A stretch of DNA of 64,000 nucleotides from UKL13-2 sp043756275 (GTDB lineage: Bacteria > Pseudomonadota > Gammaproteobacteria > Burkholderiales > Usitatibacteraceae), in NCBI GenBank assembly GCA_043756275.1, contig JAYURJ010000227.1:1-64000 (forward strand), in the 5' to 3' direction. A program made the translations under genes and the position numbers. Below, piece after piece: positions 9,165 through 18,687 of the stretch. Each line of letters begins with the position of its first letter. Position 1 is the stretch's first letter. The notes under the pieces are model-generated. The model was not told the origin of the DNA, made no database searches, and worked only from the letters and a program-made list of their open reading frames with translations.

Positions 9165-9691
9165 GTTGATGCCGCCAACGCGATCAAACGCGCACGAAAA
9201 TTTTCCGCCTGCGCAGCAAGCTCGGCATCGCCGACTTCATGCGCGCCATGAAGCACCATCGGCGCTTGCCATTTCATCCTGCAAAAACGCGCCGTCTGCT
9301 CAATCGGCGGGGCAAAATTTTCAAAGCGTTGCTGATGCATGCCTTCAGCCGAATATGATTCTTCGTCGCCGCCGGCGCTGACGACCCACAGGCACTGTTT
9401 GCCACGCAATGCATTGCCATCGCTGCCATAGGCCCATCCGCGCGCCAGCACCACGTCGAACCAATGTTTGAGCATCGACGGCACGCTGTACCAGTAGATC
9501 GGGTGCAGCCACACAATCAGGTCGGCGCGCGCGAGTGCGGCCTGCTCGGCGGCGACATCAATATCAAAATCAGGATAAAGATCGTAGAGCGAACGCGTGT
9601 CGAGATCGGGCAGATCAATGATGGCATTGAGCAACGCCCGGCACGCGCGCGAGTGTTGCGGATACGGGTGGGCGTAGAGAACGAGAATCAT
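9161..9691 (-). CDS. NAD(P)H-dependent oxidoreductase, KefF/KefG-like Kef partner
   Basis: A 176-residue flavodoxin-like quinone reductase-type protein. The start is the ATG at 9691, giving MILVLYAHPYPQHSRACRAL, the typical beta1 strand plus flavin phosphate loop; longer frames upstream have no homology. Further family motifs are LIVWLHPIYWYSVPSMLKHW and the PMVLHGAH region. KefF and KefG bind their Kef transporter, are required for full activity, and reduce quinones that would otherwise consume glutathione. Translational overlap with the antiporter gene supports that partnership. Assignment to KefF rather than KefG is not certain. Confidence 0.88.
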   Translation of the reverse strand: MILVLYAHPYPQHSRACRALLNAIIDLPDLDTRSLYDLYPDFDIDVAAEQAALARADLIVWLHPIYWYSVPSMLKHWFDVVLARGWAYGSDGNALRGKQCLWVVSAGGDEESYSAEGMHQQRFENFAPPIEQTARFCRMKWQAPMVLHGAHEVGDAELAAQAENFRARLIALAAST

Positions 9692-9810
9692 GATGGTGAA
9701 GTTTAGCCCACGTGTGCTTTGATCAGCCGGACTGATTGTGTGCAAGACGCATTGCGAAGGGTATCTCTGCAAGTTGGCCGCTGCAATTTAATTTCAATAA
9801 AAATTCAGCA

Positions 9811-9861
9811 AACGCCAGCGCCGGTGCGGTCTCTGGCGGCTTTTATGCTGGAAACCGCCTA
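9811..9861. repeat. Dispersed palindromic repeat, degenerate copy 2
   Basis: The segment CCAGCGCCGGTGCGGTCTCT followed by GGCGG resembles the left arm of the family. The right arm (CTGGAAACCGCC) is partial. It lies in the 167 bp gap between the KefF-like gene and the stop of the DUF2784 gene. Confidence 0.4.
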
Positions 9862-10242
9862 TCCACGCGCACTTTGTCTTTTTGATCTCATTGGCAGCCA
9901 TGCGAACCACGCCCCGATCACCGCAAGCAAAACCGCCACATAAAGCAGCACAAACACCCACGGCGGCGCGTTCCAGTAAATCAACGCTGATACCCAGCGT
10001 TGCACGAAGCTTTGCTCAATTGCCACACCTCGCAACCAGTCTTCCAATAGCGTCAGCGGACAAGTAAGACCAAAGATCGCCTCAAGCGTCACAAACGCCA
10101 TCAGCGCGACGTGTGCGATGCGAAAGCCGCGATGCCGCACCCACGCCCAGCCGACCACGCCGCCGATGACAATCATCAACAAGCCGCCAATATTGAACAG
10201 GACTACGCCAGCGTGCAGCAGAAAAACAATGTCGGCGAGCAT
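9859..10242 (-). CDS. DUF2784 family membrane protein
   Basis: A small integral membrane protein of 127 residues with four hydrophobic segments (about 2-27, 40-60, 64-85 region and 92-115). The family pattern is visible as the N-terminal LLHAGVVLFNIGG, the central FGLTCPLTLLEDWLR and the WVFVLLY helix. The function of DUF2784 is unknown. The conserved Cys-Pro-Leu-Thr stretch lies in the middle of the protein. It is followed by an S9 peptidase gene in the same direction 37 bp upstream, so they may be co-transcribed. Confidence 0.85.
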   Translation of the reverse strand: MLADIVFLLHAGVVLFNIGGLLMIVIGGVVGWAWVRHRGFRIAHVALMAFVTLEAIFGLTCPLTLLEDWLRGVAIEQSFVQRWVSALIYWNAPPWVFVLLYVAVLLAVIGAWFAWLPMRSKRQSARG

Positions 10243-10279
10243 TTGCGATTGTATGAAAAATAGATTGCCAGGACGGCAG

Positions 10280-12289
10280 TTATTTCAACAACGTCTGTTC
10301 AATGAATTTGATCTGCGCGTAAAACAAAAAATCTGAATTCGATTTTTTGGCAAACCCATGGCCTTCATCATTGGCCATCAAAAACCACACCGGTGTTTTC
10401 TGTTTTTTTAGTTGCGCCACGATTTGCTCGGCTTCGGTATAGGGCACCCGCGGATCGTTTTTGCCTTGTACGACGAACAACGGCTTTTTGATTTTTTGGG
10501 CGTTATTGAGCGGTGAAATGGCTTCCAGAAATTTGCGCATTTCCGGGTCGCGCTCGTCGCCGTATTCGGCGCGTCGCAAATCGCGGCGATAGCTTTCGGT
10601 ATTGGTGAGAAAGGTGACGAAATTGGAGATGCCGACCGAGTCGATTGCGCCGGCAATGCGATCAGGGTAGTGGGTCGATACCGCCAGCACCATGTAACCG
10701 CCGTAGCTGCCGCCCATCACCAATACCTTGTCCGCATCGAGGTCCGGTTGGCCTTTTATCCAGTCAAACAACGCGCCGATATCCTTCACCGAGTCCTCGC
10801 GTTTCATGCCGTTATCCATGGCCAGAAAAGTTTTACCAAAGCCACTGGAACCACGCACGTTCGGGTAAAGCATGGCAAAGCCAGTTTCGTTGATCATGTA
10901 ATTATTGCGGCCAATAAACCCCGGACGCGCTTGCGATGCCGGCCCGCCGTGAATGTTGACGATCACCGGGCGTTTGCCAGAAAATTTTTTCGCGTCCGGC
11001 TGGTAGAGAAATCCGGAAATCATCAAGCCATCAAAACTTTTCCACTTCACCAGTTTCGGTTCGGCGAAATCCAATGGATTCAATGCGGGACTGCCGCTAT
11101 TGGTCCAGCGGGTGACTTTGGCCGTGGCAATATTCCACGAATAAACATCGCCGGGTGATCGGGCCGAGGCGACATTGAAGGCTAACTCGGCACCTGACTG
11201 TTCAATGCCGCTACCAGCGCTGTCATCATCAAAGCCGCCCCGCCAGCGCAGACCGGAAATTTCGCCCGGTAACAAGGCCGGTCTGGGCAATTCTGCCAGC
11301 GTGGTGAGATCCAGAAAGCGCAGCACACTGGAGCCGTTTTCATTGGTGATAAACGCGATCCGTTTGGCTGCGGTGGAAATTGAAAAGTCAGTTATGTCGT
11401 GCGGTAATTTCGGCGTGAGCACCACTTCCTCGCCGGAGCTTAAATCGATCATGATCAGGCGACGAAATTCGCTATCGCGGTCGGAGGTGGTGAAGAGTTT
11501 TTTGCCATCGCGCGAAAAGCGCGCGGAACCATAAGCAACCGACATTGCACCGGCTTTTTTCTCAGGTGTCAGTCGTTTTTTTTCACCGCTGGAAATATTC
11601 ATCGACCATATATGCGATTCATTCGCGGCAAGAGTTTCGGAAAACACGAGCGTCTTGTCGTCCGGTGAGAAGCGGAAATTAGACCAGCGTCCGCCTTCAA
11701 ATGTGGCGATTGTATTGGCACTTTCAGGTTTCAGCGGGTCTGCCAGCACCAGCCTGGTCAGCGGCACGCGCGAGGCATTGTTGCGATCAATTGTGGTCGT
11801 GGTGTAGACGATGCGATCACCCTTCCGATTCCACGACGGTGCGCTGGCCCGTTGCTTCGGGTCCGAAATGGCGGTCACCGTTTTAGTCGCAATATCCAAT
11901 CGGAAAATCTGGAACACCTCATCGCCGCCATTGGCTTTCTCGAACAAAATATAGTCGCCCTTTTTCGGCTGAAACGATGCCCCACTCACGGCATCAGCGA
12001 AATCAGTGATCGGCGCAGGCTTGGTCCCCGGTGTGGACACGAGATGCAATTGCAGCGTGTTGTTAAGGCGCGTTCGAATCAACACCGCAGGCTGCGTTGG
12101 ATGCCACGCCACGATGGTGGAGGGTTTGAAATCCGTGTAGGCACGCACTTTTGTGACCAGTTCTTCACTGATCGGCGGCACGCCATCGATAACGAGGTTG
12201 TCGGTGGGCTTAATAAACTGGGGATGGGCCGCAGTTATTGTCGCCGATACAAATAGAGCAACAACTTGGCGTTTTCCGATTGACTTCAT
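10280..12289 (-). CDS. S9 family peptidase (prolyl oligopeptidase-like, exported)
   Basis: A 669-residue serine peptidase. The ATG at 12289 begins MKSIGKRQ followed by a hydrophobic stretch that looks like a signal peptide (about 1-22), so the enzyme is probably periplasmic. Residues about 40-400 form a WD/TolB-like beta-propeller (repeats such as SFQPKKGDYILFEKA and SAPSWNRKGDRIVY). The C-terminal alpha/beta-hydrolase domain has the nucleophile in GGSYGGYM, the Asp in GKNDPRVP and the His in NDEGHGF. Such enzymes cleave short peptides after proline or remove dipeptides. Substrate specificity is not predictable. It starts 5 bp after sseA ends. Confidence 0.92.
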   Translation of the reverse strand: MKSIGKRQVVALFVSATITAAHPQFIKPTDNLVIDGVPPISEELVTKVRAYTDFKPSTIVAWHPTQPAVLIRTRLNNTLQLHLVSTPGTKPAPITDFADAVSGASFQPKKGDYILFEKANGGDEVFQIFRLDIATKTVTAISDPKQRASAPSWNRKGDRIVYTTTTIDRNNASRVPLTRLVLADPLKPESANTIATFEGGRWSNFRFSPDDKTLVFSETLAANESHIWSMNISSGEKKRLTPEKKAGAMSVAYGSARFSRDGKKLFTTSDRDSEFRRLIMIDLSSGEEVVLTPKLPHDITDFSISTAAKRIAFITNENGSSVLRFLDLTTLAELPRPALLPGEISGLRWRGGFDDDSAGSGIEQSGAELAFNVASARSPGDVYSWNIATAKVTRWTNSGSPALNPLDFAEPKLVKWKSFDGLMISGFLYQPDAKKFSGKRPVIVNIHGGPASQARPGFIGRNNYMINETGFAMLYPNVRGSSGFGKTFLAMDNGMKREDSVKDIGALFDWIKGQPDLDADKVLVMGGSYGGYMVLAVSTHYPDRIAGAIDSVGISNFVTFLTNTESYRRDLRRAEYGDERDPEMRKFLEAISPLNNAQKIKKPLFVVQGKNDPRVPYTEAEQIVAQLKKQKTPVWFLMANDEGHGFAKKSNSDFLFYAQIKFIEQTLLK

Positions 12290-12293
12290 CGAC

Positions 12294-13133
12294 TTATTTT
12301 CCTTGCGTGACAACCGGCCGCGCCGGATCAGCAACCCACTCGCTCCAGGAGCCTGCAAATAATTTTGAACCGGTCAGTCCGGCAACTTCCATTGCGAATA
12401 TATTGGCGCATGCCGTCACGCCGGAACCACAATAATGCACTACCTGATCAGCCGGTTTGTGATTGACCAGTGCGACAAATTCGCTTCTGATGTCGTCGGC
12501 TGCGCGAAAAGTAAGGTCTGCGTTCAGGTTGGCTTTGTAAAAGCGGTTTAACGCATTCGGGATGTGTCCTGCAACCGGATCAATCGGCTCAACTTCGCCA
12601 CGATAGCGTTCCGCCGCGCGCGCATCGATCAATGAAATATTGTTGTCCTCGATGTGCGCCAGTACTTCTGCGGCGCTCCAGACCATCAATGGATCGGCTT
12701 CGCCACGCAATGGCGCGGGTGTGGCCACCGGTACGTCGGTCGATAATGCGCGACCGTCTGCAATCCATTTCGGAATGCCGCCATCAAGGAGTGCCACGTT
12801 GGTGAGACCAATCCAGCGCGCCATCCACCACAGGCGCGATGCGAACTGTCCGCCCACATCGTCGTAGGCGACGATGGTGGACGAATTTGACACGCCGTGT
12901 CGCGCAAGAAATGCGGTAAATGCAGCAGGTGACGGCAGCGGATGGCGGCCATTGGTGCCGGTTTTGTCACCGGACAAATCAGTATCGATACTCGCAAAAT
13001 GCGCGCCGGGAATGTGACCTTCGCGATATTGGCGCTCGCCCTTGCCGAGATCAAAAAGATCATGGCGACAATCGAAGATCACCCACGTTGGATCGTGCAA
13101 GTGTTTCGATAGATTTTCGGTGTTGATCAGCAT
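12294..13133 (-). CDS. sseA: 3-mercaptopyruvate sulfurtransferase
   Basis: A tandem rhodanese protein of 279 residues. The N-terminal non-catalytic rhodanese repeat has VIFDCRHDL. The C-terminal repeat carries the catalytic loop CGSGVTAC near residue 235. A CG-S/T-GVT loop is characteristic of mercaptopyruvate sulfurtransferases rather than thiosulfate sulfurtransferases (CRxGxR). It transfers sulfane sulfur from 3-mercaptopyruvate to thiols or cyanide in cysteine catabolism. It is followed 4 bp later by the S9 peptidase gene on the same strand. Confidence 0.93.
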   Translation of the reverse strand: MLINTENLSKHLHDPTWVIFDCRHDLFDLGKGERQYREGHIPGAHFASIDTDLSGDKTGTNGRHPLPSPAAFTAFLARHGVSNSSTIVAYDDVGGQFASRLWWMARWIGLTNVALLDGGIPKWIADGRALSTDVPVATPAPLRGEADPLMVWSAAEVLAHIEDNNISLIDARAAERYRGEVEPIDPVAGHIPNALNRFYKANLNADLTFRAADDIRSEFVALVNHKPADQVVHYCGSGVTACANIFAMEVAGLTGSKLFAGSWSEWVADPARPVVTQGK

Positions 13134-13202
13134 GGCGACTCGCGGTTGGTGGCGTTCAGGAATAGAAGAATTATGCGGCGATTTTCAAGAGAAAATTCAA
13201 TC

Positions 13203-14087
13203 CTAATCTTCTTCGGCAGGCAAAGTGGGCGACTTATTGTTCCTGTTGGCATCCTCGCTCGCCCATTTCGCGAGCAAGCCGCTAATGATAATGACGAGCA
13301 TGCCAATCCACGCAAGCGGCGGCAATTGCTCATCGAAGAACACGACGCCGGCAATCGCCGCAAAGATGACTGTTGAATAGGCGAATGCGCCGACCACCAC
13401 GGTGCTGCCGCTGTGATAGGCGCGCGTCATCGCCAACTGCGCCAATGTCGCGGCCACTCCCACGCCGAGCAGCAACCAAATATTGCCACTGTTTACCGGA
13501 TGGAATGCGCCCGTCATTGGTTGTATCAGGGCTGACCCGAGCGTTCCGACCAGCGAAAAATAAAACACCACCCGCCAGGCCGGCTCTCCCGCCTCACCCA
13601 GTTTCTTGACGTTCACATAAGCACACGCGGCGAAAAATCCCGAGGCCAGGCCAATGATGCCGGCAAGGGCTTGGTCGCTGGCAAATGCGGGCCGCAACAA
13701 CATGGCGACACCTACGAACCCGAGCGCGATGGCGAATATGACGCGTGTATTGAAGCGCTCTTTCAATAGCAACGCAGCGAGCACGGTGAGCCAGATCGGT
13801 GATGTGTAATTGAGCGTAATGGCCAAGGCGAGTGGCAATTCGGTCATGGCGTAGAAATAGGCGACCAGCGAAATGGTGCCGGTCACGCCACGCCAGAAGT
13901 GGCCTTTCCAGAACGGCGTGCGCAGTGTCTCGCGCCGCCACATCAGGTAAGCGCCGATTGCCACCAGCCCGACCAGGGATCGATACATCGCCAGTTCTGT
14001 GCTGCTGAATTGGCCGCTGAGCATTTTCGCCAACGCACCCATCAGCGCAAACAGCGCGCCAGCGACAAGCATCCAGGAGGAGGTCAT
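13203..14087 (-). CDS. DMT superfamily transporter (EamA type)
   Basis: A 294-residue inner-membrane protein of ten predicted helices made of two EamA repeats. The first contains GALAKMLSGQFSSTELAMYR and the second IGLASGFFAACAYVNVKKLG. Such carriers export amino acids, metabolites or drugs; the substrate is unknown. The start is the ATG at 14087 (MTSSWMLVAGALF). A TTG farther upstream would add 27 non-hydrophobic residues that run into a palindromic repeat. The C-terminus is acidic and polar. It is separated from the Rieske gene by a dispersed palindrome and so may have its own promoter. Confidence 0.88.
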   Translation of the reverse strand: MTSSWMLVAGALFALMGALAKMLSGQFSSTELAMYRSLVGLVAIGAYLMWRRETLRTPFWKGHFWRGVTGTISLVAYFYAMTELPLALAITLNYTSPIWLTVLAALLLKERFNTRVIFAIALGFVGVAMLLRPAFASDQALAGIIGLASGFFAACAYVNVKKLGEAGEPAWRVVFYFSLVGTLGSALIQPMTGAFHPVNSGNIWLLLGVGVAATLAQLAMTRAYHSGSTVVVGAFAYSTVIFAAIAGVVFFDEQLPPLAWIGMLVIIISGLLAKWASEDANRNNKSPTLPAEED

Positions 14088-14110
14088 AGCAAGCGCAATG
14101 CAACGAAAAG

Positions 14111-14180
14111 AGTAACCGCTAGCATTGGCGGACTTGCTGGGGTAAAAATGCCTGAAAAATCTCGTCAATGCTAGAGTTTG
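14111..14180. repeat. Dispersed palindromic repeat, copy 3
   Basis: The left arm CCGCTAGCATTGGCGGACTT (14117-14136) and the right arm CTCGTCAATGCTAGAGTTT (14161-14179) form an inverted repeat. The inner GCTGGGG and GCCTGAAAAA parts flank a TAAAAAT loop. It starts 13 bp past the Rieske gene stop and lies upstream of the DMT gene. Confidence 0.7.
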
Positions 14181-14192
14181 CCACTTCCTTGC

Positions 14193-15299
14193 TCAACGCT
14201 TCGCCAACTCCCGACGCAGGAACTCGTGGAAGTGCACCATGCCATCTTCCATCGGCGACTGATACGGCCCCTGCTCATCGCGCCCTTCCTGCCACAGCAG
14301 CTTGCGGCCGTCGTTCATGCGCTGGCAGATTTCTTCATCTTCGAGCGCGGTTTCGTCGTAGGCCTTTTGTTCGGCCGCGATGAATTCCGGCTCAAAAAGA
14401 GCAATTTCTTCCGGGTAATAGAACTCGACGATGTTGGTGCAGCGCTCCGGCCCGCGCGGGACGATGGTCGAGATCACCAGCACGTGTGGATACCACTCGA
14501 CCATGATGTTCGGGTAGTAGGTCAGCCAGATGGCGCCCTTGGATGGTTCCACGCCACCGCGAAATTTGAGCACCATGTCGTGCCATTTTTTATAGGTTTC
14601 GGTGCCGGGTCGGGAGAGTGATTTGTTCACGCCCACCGTCTGCACGCTGTACCAGTCGCCGAATTCCCAGGTGAGCTTGTCGCAATCGACGAACTTGCCC
14701 AGCCCCGGATGGAATGGCTCGACGTGGTAGTCCTCCAGATACACCTCAATGAAAGTTTTCCAGTTGAAGTTGTATTCGGTGACCTCGACTTTATTGAGCA
14801 CGTGACCGGTGAAATCGAGATCCTGCACGCAGCCAAGACGACCGAGATCGCCAGCGATATCGCGTGGGCCCTGGAACAACATGCCGTTCCATTTTTGCAG
14901 ATTCTTTTTGGGCAGATCGAGGCACGGCTGCTGTGGAAAATGCGGCGCACCGAGCAAGCGACCGCTGCCGTCATACGTCCAGCGATGCAGCGGGCAAACG
15001 ATATTTCCCGTCAGCAATTGTCCGGCACCTTTGAGCATCACGGCTTGACGGTGACGGCAGATATTAGACACCAGGTTGATATTCACGCCGTTGTTGACCA
15101 GCGCCCATGCGCCATTGGTCATTTCGAGTGCGCGATAGTCGAAGTCGTTTGGCACCATCAATTCATGGCCGACGTATCCCGGGCCGTTTTTGAAAAAAAC
15201 GTCCATCTCACGCGCATAAATGGCGTGATCAAAGTACCAGCTGACAGGTAATTGCGTCGTGACGGGAGCAAGCTCTCGCGCACCGAGTAGTTCGGACAT
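14193..15299 (-). CDS. Aromatic ring-hydroxylating dioxygenase alpha subunit (Rieske oxygenase)
   Basis: A 368-residue Rieske non-heme iron oxygenase. The [2Fe-2S] ligands are C-R-H (SNICRHRQAV) and C-P-L-H (NIVCPLHRWTYD). The mononuclear iron site is visible as EDYHVEPFHPG, the D-x2-H-x4-H type triad. The start at 15299 follows a GGGGGTAAGGA purine-rich Shine-Dalgarno stretch; an ATG five codons earlier overlaps that stretch and is less likely. Neither a beta subunit nor a ferredoxin/reductase gene is adjacent, so electrons must come from elsewhere. The substrate is unknown; the family includes enzymes for aromatic and quaternary amine substrates. Confidence 0.9.
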   Translation of the reverse strand: MSELLGARELAPVTTQLPVSWYFDHAIYAREMDVFFKNGPGYVGHELMVPNDFDYRALEMTNGAWALVNNGVNINLVSNICRHRQAVMLKGAGQLLTGNIVCPLHRWTYDGSGRLLGAPHFPQQPCLDLPKKNLQKWNGMLFQGPRDIAGDLGRLGCVQDLDFTGHVLNKVEVTEYNFNWKTFIEVYLEDYHVEPFHPGLGKFVDCDKLTWEFGDWYSVQTVGVNKSLSRPGTETYKKWHDMVLKFRGGVEPSKGAIWLTYYPNIMVEWYPHVLVISTIVPRGPERCTNIVEFYYPEEIALFEPEFIAAEQKAYDETALEDEEICQRMNDGRKLLWQEGRDEQGPYQSPMEDGMVHFHEFLRRELAKR

Positions 15300-15583
15300 A
15301 GTCCTTACCCCCAATGACTCCGCCTCAACGGGCGCGGATAGTCCAAAGTAAAAACACCTGGGCGATCGAGTTTGTTAGCTTTTAACTCCACAGACTCCGT
15401 CCCGTAAAACGAATCTTCTAGCGAAGACCCACGAAAAGGAACCGGGAGTGTGCCCCAATGGGCTCGAAAGGGCAAGGATTTTTGCCGGGTTTCAGGTCGT
15501 CCTACAGACGGCGAGGCGTTGTCCGGCGTGGACTGGAAGTTGCGCATTCTGCTATGATTTCAGATTGCAGAAAGCCTTTGCCA

Positions 15584-15814
15584 ATGCCCAAAATACCATC
15601 ATCCGTCCCAAAGAATTTCGAAGCCGCGCTGGCCGAACTGGACCTGCTTGTCGAAAAAATGGAAAGTGGCCAGCTTCCGCTTGAAGAATCGCTCACGGCC
15701 TATCAACGCGGCACCGAACTGCTCAAGTTTTGCGAGGGCGTGTTGAAAGATGCCGAACAAAAAATAAAAGTGCTCGATGGCGGCGAACTTAAAGATTTCC
15801 CGGCCTCAGCCTGA
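15584..15814 (+). CDS. xseB: Exonuclease VII small subunit
   Basis: A 76-residue small subunit of exodeoxyribonuclease VII, which degrades single-stranded DNA together with XseA. The whole length fits the family: NFEAALAELDLLVEKMESGQ followed by LPLEESLTAYQRGTELLKFC. The ATG at 15584 gives the standard N-terminus; an ATG 30 bp upstream is possible. It is the first gene of the conserved xseB-ispA-dxs operon. The 284 bp gap to the divergent Rieske gene must hold both promoters. A TATGAT at 15553-15558 is the best -10 candidate, with a poor -35. Confidence 0.95.
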   Translation: MPKIPSSVPKNFEAALAELDLLVEKMESGQLPLEESLTAYQRGTELLKFCEGVLKDAEQKIKVLDGGELKDFPASA

Positions 15815-15818
15815 TCTC

Positions 15819-16709
15819 ATGCCGGATTTTCAGGATTGGGCGCGCCACGTTGCGCTCGACATGGAACGCTCGCTGGAGACGCTGTTGCCCGCCAGCGCGA
15901 CCGTACCCACCCGACTGCACGACGCGATGCGCTATGCCACGCTCGGAGGCGGCAAGCGGGTGCGCCCGATGCTGGCTTTTGCGGCAGGATTGATCAGTGA
16001 AGCTGATCCCGCGCGTGTAAAAATTGTGGCCGCTGCGGTGGAAATCATTCACGCCTATTCGCTGGTGCACGATGATTTACCCTGCATGGATGACGACGTA
16101 TTGCGTCGCGGCAAACCCACCTGTCACATCGAATTCGATGAAGCCACCGCACTTTTGGCCGGTGATGCCTTGCAAGCGCTGGCGTTTGAATTGATGTCGA
16201 GTGTTCGCCTCGCTGATTCGAGCGAGACCCAAATCAAGATGCAGCAATTATTTGCGCGCGCCTGCGGCTCGCATGGCATGGCGGGAGGACAGGCGATCGA
16301 TCTGGCCAATGTCGACAAGCAGATCACGCTGCCCGAATTGGAGTTCATGCATATTCTGAAGACCGGCGCGCTGATTCGCGCGTCCGTGCTGCTGGGTGCG
16401 TATTGCGGAAAACCGCTCGACGATGCTGAAATCGCGCACCTGGATCGCTACGCCAAGCTGGTAGGGCTGGCTTTTCAGGTAGTGGACGACATTCTTGATT
16501 GCGAGTCTAATACCGAGAAACTAGGCAAAACGGCAGGCAAGGATCAGGATGCAAACAAGCCCACTTACGTGAGCTTGATGGGGCTGGCCCCGGCAAAACA
16601 ATTTGCGGCAGAATTATTGCAGGGTGCCCTCGATACGCTCAGTGGCTTTGGCGGCAATGCTTCGCGCCTTCGTCAATTGGCAGAGTTCATCGTCCGGCGT
16701 CAGCATTAA
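15819..16709 (+). CDS. ispA: (2E,6E)-farnesyl diphosphate synthase
   Basis: A class I polyprenyl synthase of 296 residues that condenses isopentenyl diphosphate with dimethylallyl/geranyl diphosphate to farnesyl diphosphate, the precursor of ubiquinone and undecaprenyl carriers. The first Asp-rich motif with its chain-length region is DDLPCMDDD and the second is VVDDILD; GGGKRVRPML is the substrate-binding stretch. The ATG at 15819 lies 4 bp after the xseB stop. An in-frame ATG at 15777 inside xseB would add 14 residues and is less likely. dxs follows after 18 bp. Confidence 0.96.
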   Translation: MPDFQDWARHVALDMERSLETLLPASATVPTRLHDAMRYATLGGGKRVRPMLAFAAGLISEADPARVKIVAAAVEIIHAYSLVHDDLPCMDDDVLRRGKPTCHIEFDEATALLAGDALQALAFELMSSVRLADSSETQIKMQQLFARACGSHGMAGGQAIDLANVDKQITLPELEFMHILKTGALIRASVLLGAYCGKPLDDAEIAHLDRYAKLVGLAFQVVDDILDCESNTEKLGKTAGKDQDANKPTYVSLMGLAPAKQFAAELLQGALDTLSGFGGNASRLRQLAEFIVRRQH

Positions 16710-16727
16710 GAAGTTGCACAAAAACCC

Positions 16728-18641
16728 ATGAATAAATATCCGTTGCTCGACAATATTAACGACCCCGCCGATCTGCGCCGTCTGGATCGCCGCGATCTTT
16801 CGTCGCTCGCCAAAGAATTGCGCGAATACATCGTCGAATCGGTGTCCTCGACCGGCGGGCATTTTTCCTCGAACCTGGGCACGGTCGAACTCACGATTGC
16901 ACTGCATTATGTATTCAACACGCCCGAAGATCGGCTGGTATGGGACGTGGGCCATCAGACCTACGGCCACAAAATTCTCACCGGTCGCAAAGCCGGTATG
17001 CCAAAGTTGCGCCAGAAAGGCGGCATTGCAGGATTCCCGCGTCGGGAAGAAAGTATTTACGACACCTTCGGCACGGCGCATTCTTCCACGTCCATTTCTG
17101 CGGCACTCGGTATGGCGGTCGCCGCGCGCCTGAGCGGATCAAAACGTAAAGCCGTGGCCATTATTGGCGACGGTGCCATCACCGGTGGCATGGCCTTTGA
17201 GGCGATGAACAACGTCGGTCGCGAGAACGTCATCGTCATCCTGAACGACAACGACATGTCGATTTCGGAAAGCATCGGTGCGCTCAACAATTATCTGGCT
17301 AAGCTCATGTCCGGGCGGTTTTATGCCAACACCAAAAAAACCGCTGAAAAAATTCTCTCGGCCACGCCTACGTTTATGGAAATCGCCAAGCGGGTGGAAG
17401 AGCACGCGAAAGGCATGATTACGCCCTCGACCATGTTTGAAGAGTTCGGCTTCAACTACACCGGACCCATCGACGGCCACAATGTTGATGTGCTGGTCGA
17501 TACGCTCAGAAATATCAGCAAGCTCGATGGCCCGCAGTTTTTGCATATCGCCACCCGCAAAGGCCAGGGCTACAAGCTGGCCGAAGAAGATCCGATCCAC
17601 TATCACGCGGCATCGGGAAAATTCGATCCGAAAATCGGTATCGCTAAACCGATGCCAATACCTGACGCCAAACCAAAGCCCACCTACACACAAATTTTTG
17701 GCGAGTGGCTGTGCGATATGGCGCGCGCCGATAAACGCATGGTCGGCATCACGCCGGCGATGCGCGAAGGTTCTGGCATGGTCAAATTTTCGCAAGAATT
17801 CCCGAACCGTTACTTTGATGTGGCCATTGCAGAACAACATGCCGTCACCTTCGCAGCCGGTCTGGCTGCCGATGGAATGAAGCCGGTACTGGCGATTTAT
17901 TCCACGTTTTTGCAGCGCGGCTATGACCAATTGATTCACGATGTGGCGATCCAGAATCTGCCGGTGGTGTTTGCGCTTGATCGCGGTGGTTTGGTCGGTG
18001 CCGACGGCCCCACCCATCACGGTGCGTTTGATCTGTCTTTTTTGCGCTGTATTCCAAATATCACCGTGATGACGCCGGCCGATGAAAACGAATGTCGCCA
18101 AATGCTCTACACCGGCATGACGCTGGATTCTCCATCCGCTGTCCGCTATCCGCGCGGTACCGGCCCCGGTGTGGCGATCGAAAAAGAAATGACCGCACTT
18201 GCCGTCGGTAAAGGCGTGCTGACGCGCGAATTCAAGGGCTTCGATGCGAGACGTGTCGCCATTCTTGCCTTTGGTTCGATGGTCAAGCCCGCCACCGACG
18301 CGGGCGAAGAACTCAACGCCACCGTGGCCAATATGCGCTTTGTCAAACCGATTGATCACGAACTCATTTTCAAACTAGCCACAACGCATGACTACCTCGT
18401 CACCGTGGAAGAAAACGTGGTGATGGGTGGTGCCGGTAGCGCGGTGGCTGAATCGCTGGCGGCGCAGGACCTGAACATTCCCATGCTGCATCTGGGGCTG
18501 CCTGACCAGTTCGTTGAGCACGGCGATCCAGCCGCACTGCTCGCCGACTGTGGCCTCAACCGCGAAGGCATTATCCAATGCGTTCGCGCATGGCTGCAGC
18601 GCACATCGGCCTCGGCTGCGACAAAAAAAGCCGTTAGCTGA
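16728..18641 (+). CDS. dxs: 1-deoxy-D-xylulose-5-phosphate synthase
   Basis: A thiamine-diphosphate enzyme of 637 residues that condenses pyruvate and glyceraldehyde-3-phosphate, the entry step of the MEP isoprenoid pathway and of thiamine/pyridoxal synthesis. It shows the histidine GHQTYGHKIL, the HSSTSISAALGMA loop, and the ThDP/Mg motif GDGAITGGMAFEAMNN. A transketolase pyrimidine-binding domain contains DVAIAEQHAVTFAAG, and a C-terminal transketolase domain follows. It is the third gene of the xseB-ispA-dxs operon. The GAP supplied by glycolysis (gap/pgk/pyk at 51-56 kb) is its substrate. Confidence 0.97.
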   Translation: MNKYPLLDNINDPADLRRLDRRDLSSLAKELREYIVESVSSTGGHFSSNLGTVELTIALHYVFNTPEDRLVWDVGHQTYGHKILTGRKAGMPKLRQKGGIAGFPRREESIYDTFGTAHSSTSISAALGMAVAARLSGSKRKAVAIIGDGAITGGMAFEAMNNVGRENVIVILNDNDMSISESIGALNNYLAKLMSGRFYANTKKTAEKILSATPTFMEIAKRVEEHAKGMITPSTMFEEFGFNYTGPIDGHNVDVLVDTLRNISKLDGPQFLHIATRKGQGYKLAEEDPIHYHAASGKFDPKIGIAKPMPIPDAKPKPTYTQIFGEWLCDMARADKRMVGITPAMREGSGMVKFSQEFPNRYFDVAIAEQHAVTFAAGLAADGMKPVLAIYSTFLQRGYDQLIHDVAIQNLPVVFALDRGGLVGADGPTHHGAFDLSFLRCIPNITVMTPADENECRQMLYTGMTLDSPSAVRYPRGTGPGVAIEKEMTALAVGKGVLTREFKGFDARRVAILAFGSMVKPATDAGEELNATVANMRFVKPIDHELIFKLATTHDYLVTVEENVVMGGAGSAVAESLAAQDLNIPMLHLGLPDQFVEHGDPAALLADCGLNREGIIQCVRAWLQRTSASAATKKAVS

Positions 18642-18687
18642 ATTCGTTTTGCGGCAACACAATTCTCAAGCTTTTGATCAGGTGAGC

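Noticed and set aside
17139..18359. 406-codon open frame on the minus strand opposite dxs
   Set aside because: Antisense to conserved dxs, His-rich low-complexity translation, no ribosome site.
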